This document shows positions 14,750-27,476 of a stretch of 64,000 nt of DNA, piece after piece. Numbering within the stretch: the stretch's first letter is position 1; every line of letters starts with the position of its first letter. The position numbers were made by a program, and so were the translations under genes. The notes under the pieces are model-generated. The model searched no databases and was not told where the DNA came from. It saw only the letters and a list, made by a program, of their open reading frames with translations. The stretch comes from Wolfiporia cocos (taxonomy: Eukaryota > Basidiomycota > Agaricomycetes > Polyporales > Phaeolaceae), in assembly GCA_029448655.1 (NCBI GenBank), contig JACCLO010000013.1, positions 1,302,001 through 1,366,000 on the forward strand, read 5' to 3'.

Positions 14750-15383
14750 CGACTCTGGCTCAGTTGGGGGGCGATCTGTGTCTAATATCGGCTGTATTGA
14801 TATCTAATGTACTTCTATCTCTTGGAATACTACCCGTGTCTGATACTCTAGTGCACCATAAGTGAACACGCATAGGTATTGACCGTGAAGGGTGAAGGAG
14901 GCATATGCATGCCGTATGTCGCGTAATCGTAGTTCGTAATGCCAGGATCACGTGGCCGCAAACGCTGAGCGCAGGTCACTTAGTCAGCGCGATTGTACAA
15001 TTCAGTGTCTACACTGGAGCTACATCGACAGCTTGAGATAAGATAGGTACGGTGTTGTACAATTGCTCGATTTAACTGAGCTGGCCTCCAGGCCTCAAGA
15101 GGCCGGTAACATCAGGGAAGTTGCTCGAGGTGAGTAGATCCCGCTGCATATATTTCGGCTATTTACGCGATGTATAGAAAGAACGTAACATCGGCTAAAT
15201 GAGCTTCTAGCCAATATCGCGACTGATTGCGATCGAGTCTCAGCCTCGAATATGTAAGCCCCAGCGACATGCTATATCCTCCATCACTCGTTTCCTTGTT
15301 ATTCGAATACTGCCAAAGAGTACACTGCAAAGCAAAACGACACGCTCGCTGGAGTCAGTCTGAACACGAATTCATATAAGTAA
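14750..15383. other. Intergenic region, CHK1 to membrane-protein gene
   Basis: About 630 bases with no coding signal. It should hold the CHK1 3' end and the promoter of the gene at 15384. Confidence 0.5.
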
Positions 15384-17483
15384 ATGGTCGACTGGCACAG
15401 CAAGGAGGTCCTGCAACTCAATACGTTCATTCTCAACCAGTCTCTGGTGTACATCCTCGGCCTCTACGGGTCTGTCTTTTCAACCTCATCCTGCTCTATG
15501 TCTTCCCGTCATACTCCGTTCTTCATGTCTATTTATATGGTCGCGTGGGCTTAGATGGCATTTCCTTTTGACTCTCCAACACGTCGAATGGCCGCTCCTC
15601 ACACGCAAATTGCACTTCCGCTTGGTATATGTGCGTCCACCGATAATCATGGCATCTGTGTAGGGTGTGATTGCAAATGCTGTAGATACCATACATTATT
15701 GGGCGCGTCGCGCTACTCATAGTGCTTGTTACGTTGTGCGTTCTCTTTCACTCGTTTAGAGTTGCGTGTAAGGATGTCTGAATGCATTTACCCACTGGGG
15801 GCAGGATTGTCGTCACAAGGAGGCCAACGCCTGTAACGATGCCTGAAATCAACTGCCAGGGTGCGTGTGGCGGCCATGCGTTGTTTCGTGGCGACTTTTA
15901 TTGATACAATTTGAACCCTTTTATATTGTAGTGGGCTTGAGAGTGCTCTCTGTAAGTCGATCCTTGTATACTCACTTTTCCCGTTGTGAGAATGAATCGT
16001 AGGCACTTGGCAACGTCGCTGTTGTAGCAGCCTCCACAAATCTCCTCATCCGCACGTATGTCCCTGCTTTTTCTTTTGATCCGCCCGCTGTTTCCCCCTT
16101 GATACCCTCACATCAGGAAAATATCGGTCAGGTACCAGTGATATGTTGCTTACCCCCTGATCTGTAGGGCTCTATAGCACTACAGATCAGGTGGTAGCAT
16201 GGTAGCAGTGGTAGCTTACTGAGAACTTTCCTGATGCAGATCCCCCTCACTTTGACTCACCAATTATCAACTCATCATAAACGTCTATGTAGCCTTACTC
16301 TCTGGAAGCAAAACACTCAAATAAAAGCCCTACTCATTACGATGGGCATCGCGCAGTTGTTCATCGGGCTTTCTGGTAGGTTCATATTCTCCTCCGCCGT
16401 TATCCAGAAGTTCTCGCCATGCCCGCCAATTTCTGCATCTTTTCATTCATGCACAGGGGCTGTTTCGTCATCTAATGATGATCCGGGTACTGACTTACGC
16501 GCACAGTGGGGATGATGAACGTCGGGCAGGCTCGTACTGATAACCCCGCGCTTTGCGGGAACGTGCACACGAACCGGCACCACGAGCTTATCATATTCTT
16601 TGCATACAGTACGTTCCCTCCAATACTCTCGCTCCTTTGCTTATTTTGCCCATATACGCTGCTACTCTATCTCCGTTTCTATTCTCTCCTCTCTTCATCC
16701 GACCGTGCTCAATCATGTTGTCTATCGGTGGCGCATCGATCCTTTTAACTTTAATTCGACATATAGCACTCTACTACGATATCGTAATCTTTGTGTTCAC
16801 ACTACTTGGACTCGGCCCGCGACGCACAGGCGAGCACGCGCATTCGCGCGTATGGGAAAGCGTGTACAGACACGGCCTCAGTTACGCGCTCACCACCACG
16901 ATCGTGAATGTACCCGTTGTTGTGCGTGCCTAAGTCCATATGAAACTTTCAGCTGACGCTTCGGGTCATAGGTGCTTGCATGTTTGAATCTGAATTGTGC
17001 GTGTTGCGGTGTCAAAACAATCACATCGGCTACTGAGATGACGATGCTGGCATAGCGGTGATGAATATCATGCTTTTTATTCCCGGTACGCTTCATGCCC
17101 CTTCTGCTGCAGCAAATCCTCTGACTACTCGCTACAGCGACAACAGTTAGGTTGATAGAGGTGGCCGTCGTTTGCTTTTATTCCATAGTACTTACACCTT
17201 CGTCATCCCAGCGTAATTGCCTCTTCTGCGGCCGTTATATCGCTGCGTAGTGCAAATGAACCCGCCGCCACAGGATCGGGGATGCGAAATCCGAACGGTG
17301 CAGAACGACTGTCGAGCAAGGAAACACCCAGTGACCCGCTCTCTACGTACATTGAGATTACGCCGTAAGTGCGCATTTGTATCCGCGTCCATGCAATGCT
17401 GAATGGCATATTCTGTTAGGTCGTTTGGTTCCGTTGAGGTTGGCATGCCCGCAGCAGGAAGTGCGAATGGAAAAGCTCAGTAA
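15384..17483 (+). CDS. Multi-pass (about seven-TM) membrane protein, basidiomycete receptor-like family
   Basis: Many short exons join to a hydrophobic protein. It opens MVDWHSKEVLQLNTF...LVYILGLYG, followed by WHFLLTLQHVEWPLLTRKLHF, IPYIIGRVALLIVLVTL, EINCQVGLRVLSALGNVAV, IRTKISVSLTLWKQNTQIKAL, then YDIVIFVFTLLGL, LSYALTTTIVNVPVVV, LNLNSVMNIMLFIPAT and a polar tail ending at the TAA at 17483. The order (DW opening, W..LLTR..F, INCQ, YDIVI, LNLN..MNIM) is that of a large basidiomycete family of membrane proteins with a DUF6533-like N-terminus. These are often called GPCR-like, with no proven ligand. Junctions near 16376-16503 have more than one solution. An intron at about 16136-16291 carries a hairpin. 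The start has a plain ATG with no better upstream choice. Confidence 0.75.
16151..16196. repeat. 17-bp inverted repeat within an intron
   Basis: TACCCCCTGATCTGTAG on the left is mirrored by CTACAGATCAGGTGGTA on the right, one mismatch in 17, around a 12-bp spacer. The inner 12 bp are perfect. It sits in the roughly 156-nt intron of the membrane-protein gene, which is longer than its neighbours. Confidence 0.8.
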
Positions 17484-17824
17484 GTCGCCATCATTATGAC
17501 CAATGGCGGCGGAAGATACCGTAGAAAATAGCATCCCTACTGCAATTTGAATGTTACCGCCAAACGATAATTCTGAAGTACCTTATTGTCAGTGCCACAC
17601 CAACCTTAGGAAAAATCTACGAGACAGTCCACATTATTATATGCTACAGTGTAATCAGTGGGCGATGTCTATGAGGTTTAAGCCGTAATAGTCTCGTAAT
17701 GCCATGCTGTGCGAGGTCGTGAGAAACACCGAAACAAATCAATCAGATAATGTGAGAATCAAGCTATGGGTTCCGGTATGATGTATGTCTTATGTGGACT
17801 ACCATGTGTATCTTATGAGATGGA
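17484..17824. other. Convergent 3' region
   Basis: About 340 bases between the ends of two convergent genes. No coding signal or clear terminator hairpin was seen. Confidence 0.5.
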
Positions 17825-19925
17825 CTAGCGCCATAAAGTCATCGCCGTGATCAGTGTCAGCCATACCCACACGTCCACATTCATGGGATATGGCAGTGTG
17901 GTGCCGCTTGTAAGAACTACCCAAGGCGTATATGAGGCCTGTGGCACTCCACCGATCCCTGTAACGGTGGCTATATATGCTCCTGTTGGGGCAGCTTCTG
18001 AGATCTCTACTCGTTGATGGAAATTAGTAATACTTGGGAGATCACACTAATCTACCATACCTGGGAACACACCCATATCGGCGGCCGCCTTGACAGCACT
18101 CTGCAAATCCTGCCCTGCATTTGGAGGCACAGTGGACAACAACCCGATCCTAGGTGGATCTTGAGAAGGATGAGTGAGGTTCCCGTAGTAGAACGCCACA
18201 AGTGCCCTTCACAAAGGAATCCGACTGTCAGTGGACTACATGCATTATATAAGTATAGGAGAGACTTACGATTTGAGAAATGGGTCACCGAGGCTCCAGC
18301 TATATAGGAATCCTCCATTGCCCGGTGGATCGGTAGCGGCGAGTGCAGCAGTGCAGCGTGCCTCACCAGCCGCCATGGTGCGCACAGGCTGTGCAAAGTC
18401 GCGCGGATCGACAGGAAAGAGCTTCCCACCGATCGAAAAGGAGAGGTTGTGTGGAGTGGTGCAGGAGAAGGAGGAGCCAGGCCCACCAAATCGTGCAAGG
18501 ATGTGGTTAATTACATCCTTGGGTCCGCGAATGAGCGAATTTCCCTGGAATCATGGATGAATAGAAGAAATGATATTTTAGCGAATCACCATGAGACAAT
18601 GAAAATAACACTGAGTACCGTATCCATGAGAGCTGACACTGAGATTGCAGGGGATACTAGCACGGATCGAGGGAGCTGCACTCCGTCAAAATACACATCG
18701 TCGACTGAGATCTCCCAAACAAGTGGGTACGTCTCGTTAGGAGCATCAGAGGATGGAGGAAGCCCTCCCTCATCAACACTGTACCCACGTACGGGGACCC
18801 ACGTCATATAATCATCTTGGACCCCCTCTGGTAAACCACCGAATGATATTTGCCCAGCATTGCCGCCGAGCTCGAAGGTGTCGCGCTGGAGTGTAATCGA
18901 GATGAGGGGCAAATCTAGTGCGTTATGCAAGATCATGCGTGTAAGGAGGGGGCCGAAGGTGGCGAAGGACGCGATAGCGGCGCTGGCTGCAGGTAATGGG
19001 GAGGAGCCGAATTGGCGCTTGGCGTGCGGTGAGAGGGAGGGGGATGACAGGAAGTCGAACGATGGGAAGGGGGGACGACCTATTTCGGTCACGTCGAGGG
19101 CATTGGATGAGTTGGAAGCGGTATTCCGCTTCAGGAGTGTAGGCATGGTTTGTTCCAGTTCAGCCTGCAGAAGCCTCTGCCATATTACACTGTGAATGTT
19201 GCATGATGAATTATTGGATAAATGAGGGCATAAATTGCGAAACCATGCACTGTATTCTGACAGCTTCCTCATTGTAGAAAGAAAGGTGAACAGTAGCTCA
19301 CCTGACGGGAGGGAAACCAAGACCCAGAATTCCTGCAGCTCCTGTCTCAAAAACAGTAGTATTTGTGTCATTTATGGCAGCGAGGGTCTGGGAAGATATA
19401 GCAAGATTTGCAATGTCTACGGTATCCAAGCCTATCGGGCCAGATGCGCGAGTGCCGGTGCGTGAGTCGCCATAAAGCAGCTGAACATCAAGACCAGTAG
19501 GCTGTAGTGAATTCTGTGAATAGAGGGATACACCTGCACTTTTGCAGTCCCCGCTGCACGCATCTGATACGAGCCATAAATCCGAGGACCCAGTATCTAT
19601 AACGCGCAATGTAAGTACTGTCAGCAGTATCCTTGCTGAGGACATACCAAGCACCAGCGGTGTACGGGTATCTCCAACTTGTACTTGTATTGTATATGTT
19701 CTGGAACACAATCAATTCAGTAACTCTGTAGAATTTGCACAAAATGACTTGCATGTCGTGAACGTCGCCCAACCCAATCGCAGATTCACCATTAACACGT
19801 TTGTCCAGCATGCTGGAGCTTGAAAGAAGAAGTGGAAGGGTTGCCTTTGTCACCAGCGATTTCCCTCCACATATGTTGTCTGTGGTAATACTTAGCATGG
19901 TGAGAACGAGTCCCAGACGAAGCAT
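17825..19925 (-). CDS. Pepsin-type aspartic protease (A1) with C-terminal hydrophobic anchor
   Basis: Secreted endopeptidase. The N-terminal leader MLRLGLVLTMLSI looks like a signal peptide, followed by a pro-segment ending DKRVNGESAIGLGDV. After a phase-2 join comes TYTIQVQVGDTRTPLVLDTGSSDLWLVSD, with the first catalytic Asp and the flap GDSRTGTRASGPIGLDTV. The second catalytic motif DTGNSLIRGPKDV is rebuilt across an intron at about 18540-18610. The C-terminal exons give SLGDPFLKS, ALVAFYYGNLTHPS and end VDVWVWLTLITAMTLWR at the TAG at 17825. That hydrophobic end suggests a cell-surface anchor (single TM or GPI-type signal). An alternative upstream first exon, MDGYQSLAFVYALAVALRN with a GTGAGT donor near 20175-20119, could be the true signal peptide, but I could not join it in frame. 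Confidence 0.9.
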
Positions 19926-20395
19926 CGGGGCTAGCCTGAGGAGGCAGTAGTATTCCAGAATTAATCAGATCAAGATAGAAAAATAATTAAAGTGGATCAG
20001 AGAAAGGAGGAGACTTGCTCGTGAATAGTGAATATGGCGAGGGACGCGTACTGTGAAACACGGTCCTCAACATATCATGTGACCGTGACATGCTATGGTC
20101 CCGACGTGGTCACTCACGTTGCGCAATGCAACAGCAAGAGCATATACAAAAGCCAGAGATTGGTAGCCATCCATTGTATTCTAGTACACAGTAGTAAGTG
20201 ATTGCGACCTTGTTACACAGAGCAGAGAATGGACGAGGGTCAAGCTCCTCGGATGGTGACAACAGGCTTCGGCGCCGAAAGGAGAAAGCTGGTTACAACG
20301 CAGACGCGGGATCATAAGCAATACGATAAATAGAGCGTAAAGGTCCAGTCCAGTTACAGATGTGGAAACAGAACACCCAAGGCAGCGTGCGGAGT
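19926..20395. other. Intergenic region upstream of the protease
   Basis: About 470 bases between the flippase stop and the protease start, both on the minus strand. It contains a possible upstream exon with a good GTGAGT donor near 20119. Otherwise no structure is seen. Confidence 0.4.
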
Positions 20396-23300
20396 CTATA
20401 TCGCTTGGCCGTAGTACGCGCTCGCTTGCGAAGGTTCCTCGGAATGGCGCGGGGTAAGATCATCGTCTGGGGGACGCATGTCGTACGGATCGATACCCGA
20501 CGCTTCTGACGGATGTTGCCACTCCCCAGACGGACCGCGGACATGCATTTCATATGCCTCTGCTCCTGTCGAGACGGCCTGTCCTGGCCATAGCGCGGGA
20601 GAAGATTGAGACAATGTCGAGACGGGGTCGGCAGATATAGTCGACATTGGCGGGTGATTTGGGCTGCGATTATACTGATGCAGGGGCGGAGGAGTAGGAC
20701 TTGGCGCTGGGATATCGGAGGCGGAGTAGTATGACGACCGTAGACCATCAGAAGACTGGTAGTATTGTCTTGGGCTTGGCCTAAGAGCCTCGTCGCGACT
20801 TGACACCTCGTGAAATGCATCATGGGTCGAGGATCTTCCCATGAGAGACGCGGTGGGTGGTGGTGACAAACTGTCCACGCTGGGGCTTTCTTCTCGGGTC
20901 CGTGCAGCAGCGTTCACATTCATGCTCGAGACTTCCGATTCTGAGCGGATATGGGGCTGGTGAAACATCGGCGCCTTCTCCAGGTCCCCTCCGTGTCTCT
21001 TCCTTGCCTTCCTGTGTCCCAAGCCAAGACGATCCTTGAGGTCACCCAATACCCACATCTCACGGACGATGTCTTTATCAAGGGGCATGTATGCGCTTTT
21101 GACAAATTTGACTAGGAAGCGCGGCGCTGATAAAGCTGATCAGAAATCAGATCGTGTTACTCTACACGCTACACACCTAGAGCGATAATTACGGAAATCA
21201 GGACCGTTGCCCAGAATGTCACCTCGCCAAATAGGATGATGACTTCATCGTTGAAGTTAGGCGTGTCGAAGAAAGAGTAGATGGTGATCCACAGAATCAT
21301 GATGACAGATGAACCGAATACGACAATCCATGTAATGATCGTCCAGCTGATTGACCGGTGAGTCAGCATCGTATAGATACGAATAATGATCGCACTCACT
21401 AGCGAGTGTTAAGACCGACATAGCTGTTTGCGGCGAAGATAGCAGCCACCGAAACTGTGGTGCCGAAGTCTGATAGAGAATCGAGCGTCTTACCATTCCA
21501 TGATGCTGCTAGGCCGAGCGTCCAGACCAAGTAGGGTATGAAGAAAACTATAACGGATTGGTAAAGTCCATCCAACATGTAAAGCCAGAATTTGAGGCGG
21601 GTATACTCCAACCCGCGAATGCCACGAATGTAAAGCTGTGGGAAAGCAAGCGCGGCTTTGGCATTAATATCTTGATCGAATGCTGCGAAGCGATTTTGAT
21701 CGAAACCATATCTCACAACAAAATGAACTACGCACCTCCCAAAACAATAACCGGCAACGATGTAAAGACGAGGTTGTAAAGCAATATGAAGGTGTACTGA
21801 TATAGGTATGTAGCGTCGAAGCTGTAATGCGGCGTATGAATCTAATGACCGCGTTACCATGCAATAATGGCACTAACCTGTTGAAGATCATAAACCAGAA
21901 CATGGCGAAAGTCCAGATGACATTCTATAAAGACATGACTTGGGTTTTCTTAATACAAAATGGCTTTATCATACCTTGTAGAAAAAGTTGCTGTGCATGT
22001 CTGCAATGCGCTGATATGACCATCGGCCGTGCACGATCAGGAGCTTCGTGAGGTACCGGAATTGGCCAAAAGCGTAATCCGCAGACATAGCTGCCTGCGA
22101 TCCCTCGTGTCCCAAGAGGCCGCATCCAATGTTTGCTTCTTGAATCATCGCAACATCATTAGCTCCATCGCCAATCGATAGTGTCATGGCATTGCGACCA
22201 TCCTTGACCTTCAACAATGTGAGCGAAAGCCATGATACCAGTAAGGCACACATACCAGTTTCACCACCAGAGCCTTCTGGGCGGGAGAGACACGACAGCA
22301 GACGACAGTCTCACATTGTGTTGTCAAGTTGAGGAAGAGAGACCGCAATTCCGGAGACAGAGCATGCCGCAACGTATCACCATCAATGACAACCGCAAAT
22401 GCAGCCTGTGCGCCCGGTACGAATCCTCGTCTCTTCGGATCCAGGGACGGCGGTCCTAGGATGGAGGCAATCTTGTTCAAGCCCCCTTCGATTTGCGACC
22501 GGGCCGCTACGGCAGAGTCTGCAGAAAGGATCATGACATCCATCTCATTCTTGAGCAGGTTGCAGCTGAAACCTGTCTCAAACGGGTTAGGAACGCTTGC
22601 ATGGTGTATGTATGGCCTATGTTAGAATCACCGATCTCAATGGCTGTCTGAATTTTGTCGCCTGTGATTACTCAGAATTAGTGTGTGATCAATGTAGAAC
22701 TTCTTTGATGCCTACCCGTCAGAATCCACAGCTTGATACCAGCCTGGTGCAGCGTCTCTATCGCTTCTGGTACCCCTTCCTGCAACTTGTCCTCCAGAGC
22801 GGTAGCGCCAAGGATTGTGAGGGAATGCTCGATCTGTTCGTTCGCCCTGTCGATAGCCTCATCGCGATCGTCAATGGAACTTGTCGCCGCATCGTAAACT
22901 TTCTGCCAACTGCTGTACTCCTCTTCGCCTAGGTACCGATAAGCTATGCACAGTGTGCGAAGGCCCCCGTTCGCAAACGCTTCCATATCCTGCGATGTCT
23001 TCGCCTTGAGCTCTTGATCATGATCCGCCGCGAGCCGCTGGTAGATCACGCTATCGGCGCCTTTGCAATAGAGAACGAGCTGTCCTTGCGGGTTGCGCAC
23101 GATGACACTCATGCGCTTCCGTGTACTGTTAAACTCGATCATCTGCAAGAGGTTGTAGCGCTCCGGTTGTCCCATAACTTCGATGTCAATACCATCTTTT
23201 GATTTATGTACGAAGGGAAACCCAACATCGCGAGCAGCCGCCACTAAGGCGGCTTCATCAGGGGACTCTGCCTTATACTCGAGGAAATATGGACGCTCGT

Positions 23301-25751
23301 GTGGCTCGGGTCGATCTGACAGGACGCTGTGGCAGACGGCGAGGGCGCGGAAGAATGCAATGATGTGCGATCGCTGTTCGGAAGCTTTGTTGGTGAGATC
23401 ATCCACCAACTTGGGCGACACGAGGGTGAGCTTCTCAGATTGGAGATATCGATTTTTGAACGCCCGTGACATCTTCTGCAGCATGTCATCCTTCATGTAT
23501 CGCAGTTCCCTATCCTGCTCTTGTGGGTCCAGGGCATCCTCGTTGCCAGCGCGCTTGGCTGCTCCTCGCTGCGCCTCCGTCACACCCTCGCCGTATGCAA
23601 CGCCGTAAATCGAGCACTTCTGGAACTCCATGACGTTCTGCGTGAGCGTTCCCGTCTTGTCAGAGAAAATGTACTCGATCTGACCAAGGTCGTCAGAGAT
23701 GTTCCACGTCTTCGGTACGCAGGCTGCATCGAGAGGCTTGTAGTACATATCGACATCCTGAGAAATGAAGAACGCCTGAATGGTCTTGACGATTTCGATC
23801 GAGATGTACAACGAAATCGGAACAATGTTCTGGAAGGCGATCAAACATGATCTGAATGGAAACGTCAGCAACAGCAGGATACAGTGAGCCGAAATTGCGC
23901 TTACACGAAGGTTACCATAGCGTTAAGGACAGGCGATGAAGTTGGGTCTGCGCCAACCTCAAAGTAATCTGCACTCGTCCCGCTCTTCGCGTCGAAGACA
24001 CCGTTTGCGATGGCCGAGATCAGACAGATGCCAGCGAGGAGTACGAAATTCACGATGACATTGAAATTCGTCTCTTTCTCGATTTTGGACTGTTTTGAAG
24101 GCGTAACACCACCGTTGAGCATGATCTTCGTGTCCGGACCTGTGAAGACGACGAGACCAATGACCCAGGCGGTGTTGCGCAGGGTACAGCCACGCAGCAA
24201 CAGCTCGTTGATCGTCACCGATTCCTGCTTCAGTTCGCTATTCTCTGGATCACGGTACCGCAGAACTCCGTGGTACGAGTAGAGATTCTGGTGCGGAGGC
24301 TCGGAATCGAGAATGAACGAAGACCGCTCGACATCCTCTTCCGAGCTGATCGGCGAAGTAGCTCGCAGCGACTTGCGCGGCTTAAGGTTCGTCTCGCCGT
24401 CCAGGTTCTTCGTCTCCACATAGCACATGTTGTCCGGGTCCGACGTCGACAGCACCACGATGTCCGCGGGGATCTGCTCGTTCTCCCTCAGCAGGACGAT
24501 GTCGCCTACCTCAAGCTTCTTCCACAGCGTCCGCTCCCAGCGTGCCAGACCCGCCATCCGCTGCCCGTCGTTCACCACGCCGACAGACGACCGAGAGCGG
24601 ACCGACTCCTGGTAACCGGCGAGCGTGCCCGACCCACCCGACCAGGACCCGAGCCCACGACTGTGTCCCGGCGCACCGCTCTCTCTCGGCGGATAGCTGT
24701 GGTAGTCCAGGCTCGGCAGCTTCGGGGTGCTCGCGCCGGCGTCCAGCGCGCGCGCGCCCGCGGGCGGCAGGGAGGACACCGAGCTGTTCGGGTCATTCGA
24801 CGCACGCACGCTGATCAGGTCGCCTTCGAGCCCCTTGCTGAGCACGATCTGCGTCCCCTCCTGCGCGTCGCGCTCCCGCAGCTTCCGCACGCCCTTCGTC
24901 ACCCGGCCTGGTGGGTTGATCCGCAGCAGTCTCTCGAACCACGAGCGCGGGTCCGCAGGCTGGTTCACGTTCCGCCACTGTTCGAGCTTCGTTGACGCCG
25001 AGGTGTTGACCTCCTCATCGAGCCTGGCCCGACGATAGTCTTCAATGCCGTCCTTGATCGCAGTCACCAACAGGATGAAGGCGAGAGGAAGCGCCGCAAG
25101 CTGCGGCGTCGTCGCACCGAAGACGGAAAACGCTACAATGCGTGTCAATCGTTACAATGTGACGAATTGAGTGGCTGAAAACGAAAGCCCACCTTGCGCT
25201 ACGGCCAGCGCCAAGAAGTAAATATTGGCGACTCTGTGAACTCGTTGGTCAGCGTTCGCATGTGATTGGCCTTAAGACGCACCGACGGAACTGCTCGTAT
25301 AGGTTCTTCGGGATGAACGTGAGGATAGTATACTCTTGTCATTATGAGAATGCGCGGCTCGGAGACAGGGTCGGATGCACTCACTGCTCGTCCGAACCTT
25401 GTTCCTCGCATACCGCACCAACGGCTCGCCGCGACCGTCCAGATCCTCCCGCGGAAGCGGACAATTCACATAAATCTTCCTCCGAACTCCGGCCACCTGC
25501 GGAGCGGGCGCATTGTTCCCTTCTGCCTGCGATGGCTCTGAGTCGCGCTTCTTCTTCTTCTGGGATATCCTATGGAAGAACGCCCTCCCCCTCAAAGTCC
25601 TCCGCTTATCCGCACGCTCCTCCTGACGAGCATACTCTGCAAGCGTCGATGCCGCGGTGCGCACGGTGCGCAGGCGAAGATCAGGGTCGACTCCATCATC
25701 GGGGTCGTTAGCCAGGTCGTCGGGGTGTTGTTGCCGGTGGAAGAGAGACAT
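20396..25751 (-). CDS. P4-type ATPase, aminophospholipid flippase (Dnf1/Dnf2-like)
   Basis: Moves phospholipids from the outer to the cytosolic leaflet at the plasma membrane and Golgi, acting with a Cdc50-family partner. The N-terminal cytosolic part ([13 protein letters not shown]..., basic) leads into [44 protein letters not shown], the actuator [24 protein letters not shown] and [13 protein letters not shown]. Then come TM4 with the P4 signature PISLYIS, the phosphorylation motif [13 protein letters not shown] (about 23660), [11 protein letters not shown], hinge [21 protein letters not shown] (about 22150) and the later membrane segments. A Ser/Pro-rich tail of about 230 residues ends at the stop at 20396. 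The expected length of about 1,500-1,600 residues fits Dnf1/2. Several small introns split the 3' half. The gene appears complete. The 5' third is GC-rich and throws long antisense shadow frames. Confidence 0.93.
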
Positions 25752-27476
25752 GCAGACTAAGAGCGACTGGGCTCAAGTTGTGCACCAAAAAAGCAGCCCA
25801 GGGCCAGCACCGGGACTGCAGATTATCTAGAGGAATGAGTATCAAGAGGATGTCAAGAGGTAGCCACGACTCTAGTCTACGGCCAAGCTCACCGCCTCGG
25901 CACAGGCGCCGCGCGAATGTGACCCCTGGAACCTCCGGTTTCGATGAAACCGAATGTGCAGCTGACCTTTGCCCGAAGAAACCGACCTTGCTATGCCAGG
26001 GTGTGTTGATCAGGTCAAGACGAAACGCCTCGATGACCAGAAAGAGATGTCGTTCTGCCAGCATCAGTATGATCTCAGCGGTCCAAGGAGGTCGTCAACG
26101 TCTGAATCATTACATACTATTCTATAGACGGAACTCAAGCTGTCGTTGTCTTGGCGTGCTTGCTGACGCGCTTTCAAAGGAACTTTGGACTATGGATGAG
26201 AGAGATCTATGTTATTCTAAGCAGATAGACACGACGTACGCGTCCGGCAACGCGCCTGTGGCTAACCCGAAGAACGTCCCGGCGGAGTTGATGCGGATGT
26301 TGAAAGTATCAGGCCGGAACTTCTTGACTGACTCTGATGGATTACTCTTCGACAAATTCTTACACCATGGATTCGGGGTACAACTGACAGTTAGCGGGGT
26401 AGAAACTCATCCTTGGTGCAGGATTGTGTGGCATACCACTGATTATACATTTTCTGAAGTCTCCTGAAAGCTCTGCTGTAAAATATCCCAATACATGCAC
26501 CGTGGGAAGTCGTTCCGAGCAGACAGAGTTTTATCGAACTGAACAAGGTGCAGTAAAATTGTAGGGACGTCCAATGGTACTGGACTTGACCACGATGCAC
26601 TACGCTTTTGCCTCAGCAGGTCCATCGAGAATAGCGGATGCCCATTCGTCTGAGTAGCTTTCTCGGCAATGTGGCCTAGACCGTGATGCGCCTGCAACAC
26701 ACCACAGCCAAATGAGGGGCACAGCCTCGTACGATGACCATCGCTGCAAGATAGAAGACCTCACAGGTTTCACGTACAACAGCGCAAAAAATGCAATAAA
26801 TTGACCGCGCACGGATCTGAACCGGGGTACGCAAGGTATCGTTGCGGGTTAGCGAATTCGGATTTGGAATGCAGTGTGTCAGAAGCTTCGTGAACTCTTC
26901 AAACAAAGGTGCTCGGGGGACAGCTTTACGCAAGCTTGGGAATACATCACAAGCCGCCGTCAGAACTCGTGGATCGGTCTCACTTTCCGGCACAGGCGCT
27001 AGGCACGGGTGCCACAACTGCGCAGCATTCATACGATCATGATCACTGTGACTGAGCGATGATATTTATTGCGTATGCTCATTACTACCAACAATATATC
27101 TAATTGGGGAGGGTACGGACTTTTAGTAGACTTTTAGTAGATTTTCTGCTCTTGTTATTGCGTACAGTTGCAAAAACAGGGAAGACGCCAAGGCGTCTAC
27201 TCGGCCCCGTTGCCGTCAGCAACAGCAACGCTCGTGTGAGCACGAGAATAATGCAAGAGGCAAAACGGGTATTCTGGAGTAAACAAATAGAAAGCTATTC
27301 AAAGCAGCACAGCGACTAATTGTACAGATTATCAGAACAACACGGCACGTCCATCCAGATCGGCAATCTACTAGTACACGTCCAAACATATCCTCCCGAG
27401 ACCGCGAAGAGTCGCCGGTCCCGGAGCGAATAACGCGGACATCTCGCCGCCACACTTGCGGCGATTTTCGGTCGAA
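25752..27476. other. Intergenic region between flippase and F-box gene
   Basis: About 1.7 kb. A 229-codon open frame on the plus strand (25778-26467) begins 26 bases from the flippase start and diverges from it. It has no recognisable motif, no conserved-looking composition and no continuing exons, so I do not call it a gene. Nothing else stands out. Confidence 0.45.

Noticed and set aside
20119..20175. Upstream first exon (MDGYQSLAFVYALAVALRN) for the aspartic protease
   Set aside because: Good signal-peptide look and donor, but no acceptor joins it in frame to the pro-segment; kept only as an alternative.
24270..24995. 241-codon plus-strand frame opposite the flippase
   Set aside because: Arg-rich shadow of the GC-rich coding strand; the minus strand carries unmistakable P4-ATPase motifs.
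25778..26467. 229-codon open frame on the plus strand as a gene divergent from the flippase
   Set aside because: No motif, no biased composition and no continuing exons; it starts in what is likely the flippase promoter/leader. Transcript data could revive it.
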